From NCBI GenBank assembly GCA_963691655.1, contig OY829328.1, forward strand, positions 81,658,400-81,722,399: 64,000 nt of DNA. The letters are read 5' to 3'. Source of the DNA: Toxonevra muliebris. Taxonomy: Eukaryota; Arthropoda; Insecta; Diptera; Pallopteridae. Positions within the stretch are counted from its first letter, which is position 1; every line of letters begins with the position of its first letter. The notes beneath the pieces were generated by a model. That model did no database searches. It was not told the DNA's origin and saw only the letters and a program-made list of their open reading frames with translations. Below are positions 48,216-59,600 of the stretch, one piece after another. The position numbers and the translations under genes are program-made.

Positions 48216-49308
48216 CAAAAATATGCAAAGAAAAAAATTATATTGTTTAAACTAAAATATTTGTAATTGTGTAGAAAACTTAAGTTTTTTAAATTAGTTT
48301 CCTTCTAAAATTTATTAATGTTTCAGTAGCTTCCATAAAAAATTAAACGAAAGCCTTTTCAACCCATGGAGAAATTATTTTTTTTCCGCTCTCAAACCGT
48401 TGTAAATCGGTCTGAAATTTAAATATGTTTTTCTATGCAACAATGGCCTCTAGAAAAAAATAAGTATGGTTAACTTTTTCCTCTTTTCTGTATTTTCAAT
48501 GCAAGTTGCGTTAATTGCAGACAAAACTCCTCGAAAAAACGTTCCAGAGTGTTTTTTAAAATTATTTTTCGATTGTTCTTAATGCTTTCAAGAATCGTTG
48601 CAATTGTTCCCAATGTTCTAAAAAACTCGTTTTAATACTCTCAAAAATATTTTTGTTCAATCCAATTGTGGACTAAGACACGAAGGCAATGAATAATTAA
48701 CGTTTTTCGATAAAATCGTAGTTATTATGGCTTCTTATGAGAAAATTTGAAGTTGAAGATTTTTCAAGGATCTACACAGATATTTATTATAACTGGTTTC
48801 CCTCAGTCGGGGAAAAGCGAAAACTAAGAAATTATAAAAATTATGATATAATCTAACGTGCGTACTACCGCCTAAAAACATTCAAATATTTTGCTCAAAG
48901 ATTTTATGAGCCGATAATGATAATTCTACTTTTAAGTACCGTCGGTCGATAAAGGGTTAAAATAATTGATCTGATTTACAGTATTTAGTTCACTTCGGAG
49001 CATATTTTCCTCATTTTTTGTGGGATAAATGGCGTTCCATCTCATTCGCAAGATTCGTTCTCCCCGTATAGTAAATTTTTTTTTTTTTTTTAATTCGGCA
49101 AAATATGATAAAATGATAAAACACCAAAACTGTTCAGCGTATTTATAAACAACGGTTCAAACTAAGGTTTGGTACATTACATGTAATATTTTTGCAATTC
49201 CATTTCTATTTGTGAAGATATCAAAAAATTAGTTCCATTTTTCTCGGAATTACTCTATACAATTTTTTAAATTATTACACAATTTTTTCTTATACATGAA
49301 GCTTTAAA
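48216..49308. other. Intergenic DNA without recognisable gene
   Basis: No domain or repeat recognised. Confidence 0.4.
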
Positions 49309-49626
49309 TATATGAGAGGCTGAGAGGAAAAGTGGTATAACTTTTACGTTCAGAAAAAAGTGGAATAATTTTACTTAAGAGCAAAAACAAAACGAAATAT
49401 GTTCAGAGCAAAAGTGAAACGAAATATGTTCAGAACTAAAATGGAATAAAAAACTATGCTGTTCTTGCTCTGAAAGAATTCTAATACCATTTTTGCTCTT
49501 ACTTTTAAGGCGTTTCATTTTCACTCTAAACCGTATTACTTATGCCATTCCTGCACTGACACTCTAAATTATTTCACTTTTGCTTTTATATAAATTTTAG
49601 CCCGCTTTTCCTCTCAGCCTGTCATA
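49309..49626. mobile_element. 318-bp MITE (GAGAGGCTGAGAGG family), copy 1
   Basis: The ends are ATATGAGAGGCTGAGAGG and, inward from the right, ATATGACAGGCTGAGAGG. The interior has alternating gCAAAAnTGnAAnnAAAT and complementary ATTTCACTTTTGCTC phrases. Non-coding. A near-identical copy in the same orientation is at 51469. Confidence 0.85.
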
Positions 49627-50592
49627 TGTCAAAGAAATTCCGGAGGTCAGAAATTACATTTTTATTTACCTATCAGTCCTATAAAAATTACTCAAATTTT
49701 AAACAGAGAAAATGATGCAGGGTCCCCTTAAATATGTAAGTAGGTAAACAAAATGTAAAACATAATATGATTTTCTTTTGCAATATTAACTAACGCTAGT
49801 GTAGTTATTAAGCTCGTGTTATTTTTATTTACTGGTTAATTTCAAAATATTTCCAAAACAATAATTGATAATTACTTTTTGATTACATATGTTTCTTTCA
49901 TCTTCTTCAGCTTTTAAATAATTGGGACTACATTATTTTGGAAAACCCAAACCAAATTGTCATATGTTATTGTTGAAAAAGAGAAGAGCTGGCTGGAGAA
50001 AAAAAAATAACGCTTAATCTCATTATATTCAATTAAAGTTATACTCCAAAGTGGCAGTAGCATTAATTAAGCTACAAATAATGTTATGATGAGCGCTTCA
50101 AATTTCTTTTTAGTAGTTCATAATTCATGTGGCAGGTCAATAAACTTGAAAAAGATATGAGCGCAGTCAATCAAAATTTGGTGGAACATACTGCAAATGC
50201 AATGACGTCATTAAGCTTGTGGTGTTTTCTTTGTTTTTTTGGTAATTATGGCATGAGTTTTATTTGTAATGAACTATATATGTATATATATAAGTGAAAA
50301 CGTGATTAACTTAACATCAAATACTATCAGTAACCAACTTAGTTTCAAGAACGCTTGGATTCATGCTCCAGAACTACTCGATTTACATAGCCAATACAAT
50401 AACCTTTCAACTCAGCGAAGCCATGTAGCTATAATATTCAAATTCTATGTACTCAACATTTAATATTAACTTAGGACTTTTCTGTGGCAACAGCTTCGTC
50501 TTTTTCGTATTAATTCGTAATAACTAAATAGGCTGTCGTTGGTATTGCTTTCATACTTTGGGGATTATTTTCACCCCTCCCCCTTATATATA

Positions 50593-51455
50593 GGGGAGTG
50601 TCATCAGGGTTGGAGCATGTTTTGACTTTTGCTCATAACTTCCGTTGAAAGTTGAATTTTTATTAGTGTTGCATATCGTTGAAAAGATCTCATAAATTGC
50701 TATGGTTTTGCTGAGCAGTAAAATAAATATAATTGGGTTAATGGTTCAGGAGTTATGGACTTTTTGCAAAAAACAAAAATTGTATTCAGGGTCGGAGCAC
50801 TGTAGAAAACTAATAAGAAATGGAGGAATATAATTGAAAAAAACATGAAAATCAAAGAAAAAAGAAAAATTATACTTGAAAACCGAGAAAAGAGACCTGA
50901 AATCAAACAAAAAATCCCTCTGTGTAAATTTTAAGGAAAATTTGACTTTTTTTTATACACGCACGATACGATAAAAGGACACGAAAAACACGCACGGGTG
51001 AAAAAATGTATTTCCAGAGCCAAAACGCATCATTGTAACAAAAATGTTGGTGTTCCAACGCTGATTACAAGCACTGCTCCGACCCTGACACCACACGTCA
51101 TTTAGCGTCGCATCATTTACGACATATTCGCGTAACGCCAACACCATGAAATGCTATATATTTCCACTTCTTAAACCTTATCGAACAATTTAAGGAAACT
51201 CTACTTTGATATTTGCATGTTATTTTTCAATTTATTCACTTTTTCTGGCACTGTTAACAAGTGTTTTTACTCTTCTTTTAACACACGGCCACGTAACACT
51301 TATATACACCTCACGCTCTGAACTCGAAATGACATGAAAAGTTTGCTTTCATTATGACATATGAATATATTAACTTAACGAACGCCAGTGAGATATAACA
51401 GAGAAAACGTCACTGTCCCAACCCTGACAGCGCCCTAACCATGATACAACTCCCC
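50593..51455. mobile_element. 863-bp TIR element with repeated CAGGGTYGGAGCA words
   Basis: The ends GGGGAGTGTCATCAGGGTTG and (inward) GGGGAGTTGTATCATGGTTA are flanked by TA on both sides. CAGGGTTGGAGC (50606), CAGGGTCGGAGC (50789) and their inverse GCTCCGACCCTGA (51076) and CCCAACCCTGACAG (51408) sit symmetrically, like transposase-binding sites. No transposase recognised. Confidence 0.65.
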
Positions 51456-51468
51456 TATATTTATTTAT

Positions 51469-51786
51469 ATATGAGAGGCTGAGAGGAAATGTGGTATAAT
51501 TTCTACGTTCAGAAAAAAGTGGAATAATTTTACTTAAGAGCAAAAGCAAAACGAAATATGTTCAGAGCAAAAGTGAAACGAAATATGTTCAGAGCGAAAA
51601 CGGAATAAAAAACTATGCTGTTCTTACTCTGAAAGAATTCTTATACCATTTTTGTTCTTACTTTTATGGCGTTTCATTTTCACTCTAAACCGTATTACTT
51701 ATGCCATTCTTGCACTGACACTCTAAATTATTTCACTTTTGCTCTTATATAAATTTTAGCCCGCTTTTCCTCTCAGCCTGTCATAT
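51469..51786. mobile_element. 318-bp MITE (GAGAGGCTGAGAGG family), copy 2
   Basis: Differs from the copy at 49309 at only a small number of positions and lies in the same orientation 2.16 kb away, directly after the 863-bp TIR element. Confidence 0.85.
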
Positions 51787-51839
51787 ATCTGTTCCTATTG
51801 ATCCATTGCGGAGCAAAGCGCCGTTAAAAAAAATTTTCC

Positions 51840-52480
51840 AAACAGTTCTATTTGCGCGTATTTTAACCTCATTCCAGCTTAGCGCTCCAGTTCGGTTACA
51901 AGCAGCCTTCTCCAAGTTTATGCAGGCCGTCCTTTGCGTCTACTGCGTTGTGGATTCCATGTAATGGCTTGTATGTATATGTCATCGTATATTTTGCGTA
52001 TAGTGTGGCTAATCCTCCTCCACTTCCGTTCAATAATTTCTTTCGTAATCGGTCTAATCGTATTGAAAAACCGCTTCGTTGAAAATTTCATAGACCCCTA
52101 GGGACCTTATCGGTTATCGGAGGGTTATTATAACTGGTTTCCCTAAGTACCTGCGATCAGTTAGAGGCCACAAACGATTATTTGTTATCGTGTTGGGCCA
52201 AAATATTTTGAGAATTTGCCGAAGGCAGTTATTGATAAAGACCTGCACGAATTGTGTAACTTTTGGGGGTCGCGTTCCAAGTCTTGCACCTAAATAACAA
52301 TATTGATTTTACGTTAGAATTCAAAATTTTAATTTTGGTTCGACGAAAAATGATACCCGAGAAATTCTGAATACATTCGGTATCAATCCGGAGAACTTTG
52401 GGTTTGTTAACGTTTATTCTGAGGCCAGCTTCTGTTGCGTTTTCGAAAACTAAGTAGTTAAATTTTTTCACCACCCTTAG
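51840..52480 (-). mobile_element. Non-LTR retrotransposon relic
   Basis: On the minus strand, NATEAGLRINVNKPKVL and NSNVKSILLFRCKTWNATPK (52229-52474) match the end of RT and the post-RT region. Further on, DIYIQAITWNPQ and RRKGRPA-stop-TWRRL (about 51890-51985) match the C-terminal region seen in many LINE polymerases. Interrupted by stops. Confidence 0.6.
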
Positions 52481-52876
52481 AAGCTATTAAAGGTTCAAGA
52501 TTTTGACGACCTGTTCTGCTCTTATCGCCATTACTTTATGTGGCTATAACAACCTTAATTTTCAATTAATTGAATGCAGAAAAAATTCATGAAATTTATG
52601 CAATATATGTATGTATGTTTCTTTCATATCAATAATTTACTGTTAGAAAAAATGAATGAAAATAACTTTCTCAAATAAATACCCGAAAATCACGTGCTCC
52701 CTCACTTTGCTAACAGCAACAAGAAGATATGACCCCTTGGGTAATTTTCAGTCACGCAAGTTATTTAGTAATATTGTTAACTTTTTTACACTTTTACCTA
52801 TGTATATAGCATTCCCTGAAGACTCAAAATAATTTCCACAATATTTTTTTGTTTGCATAAATAAATTTTTCATTTT

Positions 52877-52882
52877 TTATTT
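52877..52882 (-). terminator. Polyadenylation signal of the I29 inhibitor gene
   Basis: AATAAA on the minus strand, 18 bases past the stop codon. Confidence 0.5.
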
Positions 52883-52899
52883 TTATAACTTTTTTAATT

Positions 52900-53103
52900 T
52901 TATTCAGGCATTGGTCCACCCTTTAACCAACTACGAAATTCTTCACTCGTCCAATCAGCAAATTGATTTATACCCATTTCAAATGTTTCCTCACCGCGCT
53001 TATAGCGTTCATTATGTTTAAAAATCATTTGAAAATTTTTGCAAAAAATAGCCCGTCGATTAATTTCTTGCAGCATGGAGCTGTAATGCTTCTTGAATTG
53101 ATT
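52900..53103 (-). CDS. I29 inhibitor gene, exon 2
   Basis: The acceptor CTATTTTCAG precedes 53103. It encodes 67 residues with the ERFNIN and GNFD motifs and stops at TAA (52900-52902). It has only one late-starting Met-initiated frame, so it is easily missed by length-filtered gene finding. Confidence 0.88.
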   Translation of the reverse strand, partial: NQFKKHYSSMLQEINRRAIFCKNFQMIFKHNERYKRGEETFEMGINQFADWTSEEFRSWLKGGPMPE

Positions 53104-53263
53104 CTGAAAATAGTAAATAAGAATTATTTAAATATTTATTAACTAACTAATTCAATACCTTAAACGTTTGCCAGCTGGCATTGTTACAACCCAAAGTAAA
53201 TCCGGCACTTGTCACCACAATAAAAATAACAACAACAAAAATCTTAAATGTTATCACTTTCAT
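52900..53263 (-). CDS. Secreted stand-alone I29 propeptide, cathepsin inhibitor type (exons 53159-53263, 52900-53103)
   Basis: The spliced product is 102 aa. It has a signal peptide (about residues 1-20, MKVITFKIFVVVIFIVVTSA), then an I29 domain with W31-x-x-F-K, an ERFNIN-type helix (EINRRAIFCKNFQMIFKHN, residues 48-66) and a GNFD-type motif (GINQFADW, 79-86). It stops 16 residues later, so there is no protease domain. Stand-alone propeptides of this kind (Drosophila crammer, mammalian CTLA-2, Bombyx BCPI) inhibit cathepsin L-like enzymes. Crammer itself lacks a signal peptide; this one has it. The 55-bp phase-0 intron (AAG|GTATTG, TTTTCAG|) sits at the same place as in the pseudoprotease gene. 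Two cysteines (26 and 56) could form a disulfide. The target is probably a neighbouring cathepsin (inference). Confidence 0.88.
53159..53263 (-). CDS. I29 inhibitor gene, exon 1
   Basis: Thirty-five codons from ATG at 53263, ending ASWQTFK at the donor AAG|GTATTG. The frame and start are set by the signal peptide. Confidence 0.85.
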
Positions 53264-53828
53264 TGTTAGTTGAAGAATAATGTGCAATGTTGGGTGTTTT
53301 TTTTATTGATGGATTCACTCCAAATCGCATTGAAGAAATGCAAGATTAATTGATGATTGTAAAATGAAAGCTTCTAAAAAATTTAAATATTTTTTTCTTT
53401 GTTTACAATTGGAAGCTTTTTTTTTTGTACTTAGTACAAAATTTATTTATTTTTATATATTTATTTGCAGTATGAGCTATAGATAACAATTTAAAGACTA
53501 ATGTGCTCTGCTAAAGGTCATTAGAAAATTCATTTAATTTTGATTTTGGATTTTTGGTAAAATACTTACATACGTCCAGCTTTGCTCTTTGTAGTCCCAC
53601 TAAACATTTATATATTTATGATGCTAAAAAATAAGCGACTAAAGAATAATAACAATTGCACACAAATTTTATATGAAATTTTAATTTAGAAACAAAAAGT
53701 TTCGTGCAAATTCTAATTACAAACATCTTAAATTAGCTTTCAAACCCGTATTCCATTTTGACTTCTTTTGTTAACCTATGGCAGGCAGTCTTGCTAGAAT
53801 TCCATTTTCTGGTGGGTTCATTTTTATT

Positions 53829-54413
53829 GAAGTGAAACTTCTTTTCTCTTGTCCTAGAGTAAAACCAACCGGATGTGACGTCGAGCGTAAGTTTGCAATG
53901 CGACATAATTTTGTCGAGCAATGTGCATGAGGGGCTAAATATCAATATTCCGTAACTGAATTCACAAGCAAACTATATAATAAACGATTCACAAATAGTT
54001 TTAATTCAATATAACACATTAATTACACACACACGCCTATAACAGAAAGAACAATGTGTAGCGTCGCCATCTTAAAGTTTATGACAGTTATACATTTCAC
54101 ATACAGATGGCGCAAATGTCCAAGGAATCACATGAAGATGTCGCACACAAAAAGAGTTCGCTACAATTGTCATCGACATTACCGGTACAGAGTTGCAATT
54201 TTTGTTCTAGCATTAATCCCAAAAAAAAAAATTGGTTGTGTATTAACGAACACAAGGCAGAAGTGAAACTTCTTGTGAACTAAACGAAATACAAGCAAAT
54301 GAAATTAAAAAACACAAGCCAATGAAGTAAAACATTTAGCGATTGAAAAATTACATTTGCTTGTTATTTGCTTGTGTTTCGTTGAGTTCACAAGAAGTTT
54401 CACTTCTGCCTTG
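53829..54413. mobile_element. 585-bp TIR repeat with long internal hairpin, copy 2
   Basis: Near-identical to 46965-47549 and in the same orientation, with a few substitutions and a small A-run insertion at about 54222. Ends GAAGTGAAACTTCTT and AAGTTTCACTTCTGCC. Lies about 0.57 kb upstream of the I29 inhibitor start codon. Confidence 0.75.
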
Positions 54414-54709
54414 TGTTCGTTTTGAATTTACAAATCGAATTAGCACTTCTCCATTCGACGAAAAACATTTTTTAACTAAGAATTTTGTAAGTTTCGGAAA
54501 CAAATAAACTCGTTCCAAGTCAAACATGAGTGGATACCTCCATCAATTTGTACTTTAAATCTCTTATTTCTTTCACTCATTTTAGTTCCTTACATATATC
54601 AGCTACCAATATTGGTTACTTTTGGTATAATACCTTTTTCAACAATCTCTGTTGCACTTTTTTAGAAGCTACTGAATGGGGACTCTCTTGAACCTAATAT
54701 GGATTTCAA

Positions 54710-55369
54710 TTGCCAGGCTGAGAGTAAAAAGAAGGTGCGGGCAAAAGTGAATTAGAAATGCTTGCGCGCAAAAATTAATTAATTGAAGTTGCGAGCAAAA
54801 ACAAATGAGAGAATAGCAATTAGAAGACGATTAATATGCATAAAAATTTTTATAAAAATGTTTTCTAAAATACAATAGATACACTGTTGTCTCCATACAT
54901 ATACTGAGCCATATATCAGTTTAAAATATCATTGTAGATGCATAATAAACCGATATTGCTCAGCTTTTTTTATGCAATAGAAAAATGTGTTCTACATTTC
55001 TCACCTATTAATTTTTGCTATCTCTTTGCATTCATAATTAAAAAAAAAACCAAATGACGATCGCTAATTGCCGAAGAAACAATTGATACATTCAAACAAC
55101 AACAGAACTTCATTCTAAAGAGGCAAAGAGCGCAAGTAAATTTATGGGGGCCATTGTTCACAAAATTGTCTGCACCGAAAAGACGTATACCCATGAGTCG
55201 ATTTTTTTGTGCGGGCAAAAATGACTCTAGTGGTCTTCGCGAACAAAAACGACTTATTGTATTTGAGTTGTTTTTGCTCTGTGCAATTAATTTTAGCCTG
55301 CAAGCATTTCTAACTCATTTTTGGTGGCATCTTGTGGATAGCTCGTTTTTACTCTCAGACTCTCAACTG
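54710..55369. mobile_element. About 660-bp TIR element related to the 318-bp MITE
   Basis: Outer ends contain GGCTGAGAGTAAAAA (left) and GTCTGAGAGTAAAAAC (right, inward). Inside, AATTAGAAATGCTTGCGCGC and (inward from the right) AGTTAGAAATGCTTGCAGGC pair, giving arms of roughly 70 bp. Non-coding. The GGCTGAGAG end links it to the elements at 49309 and 51469. Confidence 0.65.
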
Positions 55370-55669
55370 TAGACAAACTTTTCAAAACAAAAAATTTAGT
55401 CATTGCTTTATATTCAGGTTTCTTTATTTATTCATTTATTCACTTTCATGTTTGGTAGAAAAGGAATCGTTTATAATCGATTCTGTAAGTGTTCGCTATA
55501 CTCGAGTATAACAGAAGTACTGGTTATAGCTATAGATGCTAATAGATGATGATAAGCAAAAAAATTAAAGGTACTTTTAAGTCAATACATTCAAGTTTTA
55601 TTTATTTTTACATTTTAAATACGCACCCGTATCCACGCAAGACAATTGCACTCAATTAAACTGTGGGAC

Positions 55670-56660
55670 GAAAGCCCACCCCCCGGGCAATGTCTGGATC
55701 CCCTAGTGATCCCACTACTAGTGGACAGTTCCTTTTAGCAGGGAGGTTTGGTTAGGATAGAAGTGGCACAGCGTTTGCCTCACATAGTCCGTCGGGACCA
55801 CAAACTCTTTAGAGTCAATAAGAACTACGAGTTATATTTAACCCTGTTTCCAGTTTAAAACTATCCGTAGCCTGTGCGGTTTTCTAATAAAGCCAGATTT
55901 ATACTGGCTATGTCATCCTAACATCCTTAGACAAGGCTTGCGTTGGGCAATGACAAAGAATATATTCTAAAGTCTACTTTTTGACAGATTCATTACAGTA
56001 TCTGAATAGTTCGTTTTCCACCAAACCAAGCTTTTTGGCATGATACTTCAAAAAGCAATGTCCAGCAACTACGCCATTCAGCAAACTGCATTCTTATCGC
56101 GAAAGTGAGAACAGAAATTAAATTTTAGTACGAGAGTAATAGAGCCAAAAAAGTTTTGTTCTGCGGGAGGAGTCTTGGCTCCTCCATCTTCTATTTGAGG
56201 CGAAGAAAAATTATTTACTCGTATCTATGGCTGCGTAATAGAAACCGAACGATGGTGATATACTACAAGGCTCTACCTGAAGGCATGTACCTTGCCGTGC
56301 AAGCTTGTCCGTTACCTCGTTCCCCATTATACCAGAGTATCCTGGTACCCAGTAGAGGTGTAGGTTGTTGTTGGTACAGAGGATTTGAAGAGAGTTGTAG
56401 CATTTCTTTACCTTTTTAGACTTAATAGTATGGCTTTTCAAGGCCTTCAGAGCAGGTTGCTGTCTGAATAAAAATAATTACTCGCAGATCATTTGCGATG
56501 CTCATGAGGTTTTCAGATGCCGTGTATATTGCCTTTATATCAGCTTGAAAGACGATACAACTGTCAGGAAGTTTAAAAGATAGCAAAAAAACTGAACACC
56601 ACTTCGACACTGACCCCCATAAGCCAAATACCCGAAGTTTCTTTGTCCAGTATCCCTGAA
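55670..56660 (-). mobile_element. Non-LTR retrotransposon relic (RNase H and tail)
   Basis: Minus-strand frames read KLPDSCIVFQADIKAIYTAS, then in a shifted frame KSHTIKSKKVKKCYNSLQIL and LYWVPGYSGIMGNEVTDKLA, the order of an RNase H domain in LOA/I/R1-type LINEs. The tail towards 55930 has a partial Cys-rich segment. Stops and frameshifts present. Confidence 0.65.
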
Positions 56661-59600
56661 TGACCTGAAGCTAATATTAATTATAAATTAAACTTAAAAA
56701 GTAAGACTAGCTTAAAAGAAGTGAAGGCCATTTTTAAGGCCTCCAGTTTTAGTGTAAGCCAACCTTGAGCCTCGAGGAAGCGAATTCCATATATTTTTCT
56801 CAAAAACAGAATAGCTGGTATAGTTTCATGGAACACAAAAATTATATTTTTCTGTCTGTCTGCGAAGAAGATGTGAGAATAATTTATTGTTGTTGCTAGT
56901 ATAGAGAGTATAAATTCTTCGAACTGTCAAAAAAAAAAAAAAAACACCAACACACATTGTAATTTCTCATAGTTGTATGTGTAATTGGGCATGTAAGAGT
57001 AAACGAAATAGATACACTCATTGGTACTTGTAATGTGTCAACGAGTTCGCTAAAAAAGCTCATTTCTTGCAGTGCTCCATATAAATTCGGTGTTTACAAC
57101 TCGGAGATGAAAAACTCGTTGGCTCTCATTTCACAAAATTCGCTGAAATGTATAAAGAGACTTAAGTTCTCAATGTTTAAAATGGCATAAGGGCCTCTGC
57201 TTGAAACAGTGTTGTTACTTTTCGTTAAGATCATTTCAAATCGATATTTTTTTGCCTGCATCAAAAAAAGACTAGGACTAATTTCTTATTCCTTCAAACT
57301 CTAAAATGAAATCTCCCAAAATTTGGGTCGAATCGAGCTGTAAATTTTTTACACTCAAGTATTAGTTTTTCTTTTTTAAATTTTATTTTTCAATAATTTT
57401 ATCAACCAAACATAATTACTTAAGTTTTTCTTTGCAAATATTCTGCATAATAAATACATTCATATATATATATATATATTATTTATTTTATTTTTTTTAA
57501 TTACAATAATGCATTTTATTTTTATATATTTATTTTTTATTTTTATTTATTTATTACTAAAACGCACATTTACTACGATCAATACATGAATACATTATTT
57601 AATATATAAATAAGTAGTATATACTTTCAATGCAAATATGTTTATGTATGTAACAATTTATTTTTATTATTTATTTATGTGTTTTATATGAAATATTATA
57701 TTTATTTAGCATATATTGTGTAAATGCAGTAATTATTATTTGAGTTTTATGCTAAACAAATAAATAGAAAATAATATTCGAATTGCTTTCTTGAACGTAA
57801 AAATGGGTTTAAAACAAAATATATTTTTTACTGTGTTTGTTTTTTAAAATATACATATTTTATTTTTAATTTTATATTTATACTTAAATTTTTTTTTTTT
57901 TGATATTTTTTATTGTTTTTAATTTTATTTGTCAGTTTTATTAATGCTTTCAACATACACTCAAGTGAGTTGAATGAAATTACTACAAAAACAGTTTTCA
58001 CTATATTTCTGAACTATTTATTTAGAAATTTTTTTGTTTTGTTTTTAATTATGTATTTTTGCATGTTTTTGTGTTTACAATATAATTACAAAATATTTAA
58101 TATTTTTTTAGGTTTTCTTTTCTTTGCATATTTTAACAATGTGGGTGGTGTGTGTGTGTGTGTGTATGTATGTGTGAGTGCGTTCTCTGTGGAAATGTTT
58201 ATCACTTGCCATCTTATGAAAATATGTATATTTATTTTATTGATTTTAAAGCTTAAATTATTAATATTTTTGCAAAATTCAAGATGTAAATTTTGCTAAT
58301 GAAATCAAAGATGTGCTTGTTGTTGTTTTTTTTTTTGGTTTTGTTTAACATATTTTTCATGGATGTTAGTAGTGTTGTTTTTGTACTATTTTTCATATTT
58401 TTAAACATTTATGTATTTTGTTTTTAATATATTTTATAAGTTTTAACATTAAATAACTCTATGTATGAAGTGCACATAGACATCTAAGTCATCAAAGCAA
58501 CAATTGAGAGCTGATGTAAATGTAATATACTGACTATTTTCTAAATAATTCAACATTTTTACACAAATTCACATAGTTTTTCATATGCAGTCGTAGTTAA
58601 TTAGAATGAGTATTTGACTAATGAAGAAGCAAACAAACAACATTGCTATCGACACATAAAAATAATTCGATTTGTTGTAACGATTCGAGATTCGGAATTC
58701 ATTGCCATCTTATTTATGATTTTTATCTTTTTTTGATCAGTTAGATTAAATGTTTTGACCTACATGTGTTGTAACAAGTTCAACCGAAAAAAGCTTGTTT
58801 GAAAAATGAAAAATCTTTATATATTGAGTTTGATAAGCATTTCTGCTGTTTTTGGAATTAGTTATCAAGCTTTATTTATTTATTATTTTTTTTTTTTGGA
58901 AGCTATTCATATGCTATACACCATGGTGCATAATTATAGCCGCACCTCAGTTTCAACACATTAACTGGTTCAAGAGGAAATGAGCACCGAATTGTGAAAG
59001 AATGTGGCATAAATGTCTCTCGATAGACGACACCTCATTTTTTGAAACGTTCTCCGCATATCGCATATTTAGCTTTCTTTTATTACCTAGGAAGCCTGAC
59101 GAATGTGTGCTAGGCAGTAATTTCTTAAATATTTTTATTTTTAATATTTACTTTATTTACTTGAATATTTTTCTCATGTTTTAATCTCTGCCGTAAATGT
59201 CGCAAATTCAATTAATTATAATTAATTATTATTATTGTAGTTCAATTTGAAAAAAAAGCCATACCGATGATACTTAAATTTGTCCAACCATTGATATATT
59301 TAATTGTTACGTCATAGTTAAACCGATTTAGTAAAATTTACTTTATCATAAAAGCAAACTCACCAAATCGGCTTATTTATTTAAAAGGAAGTACTGAATT
59401 TTATTTGTAAAATTGTAAAAGTAAACAAAAATGAAATGGAATTTTTAATTTTTTTTTTTCAACATCTGTAATTGAAAACTTATACAATAATTTTGAAAAT
59501 GTTTTGAAGTTCATTTTAAATTGTGCTGACTCAAATAAAAAGTAAATAAAATATAGTTAATTAGAGCATTCAAGATTCAAAGCGATTAGGGAGATATTCA

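Noticed and set aside
57913..58299. 128-residue T-rich open frame with apparent membrane segments
   Set aside because: Composition is that of AT-rich DNA with a GT microsatellite (VCVCVYVCV); no start context, splice partner or family.
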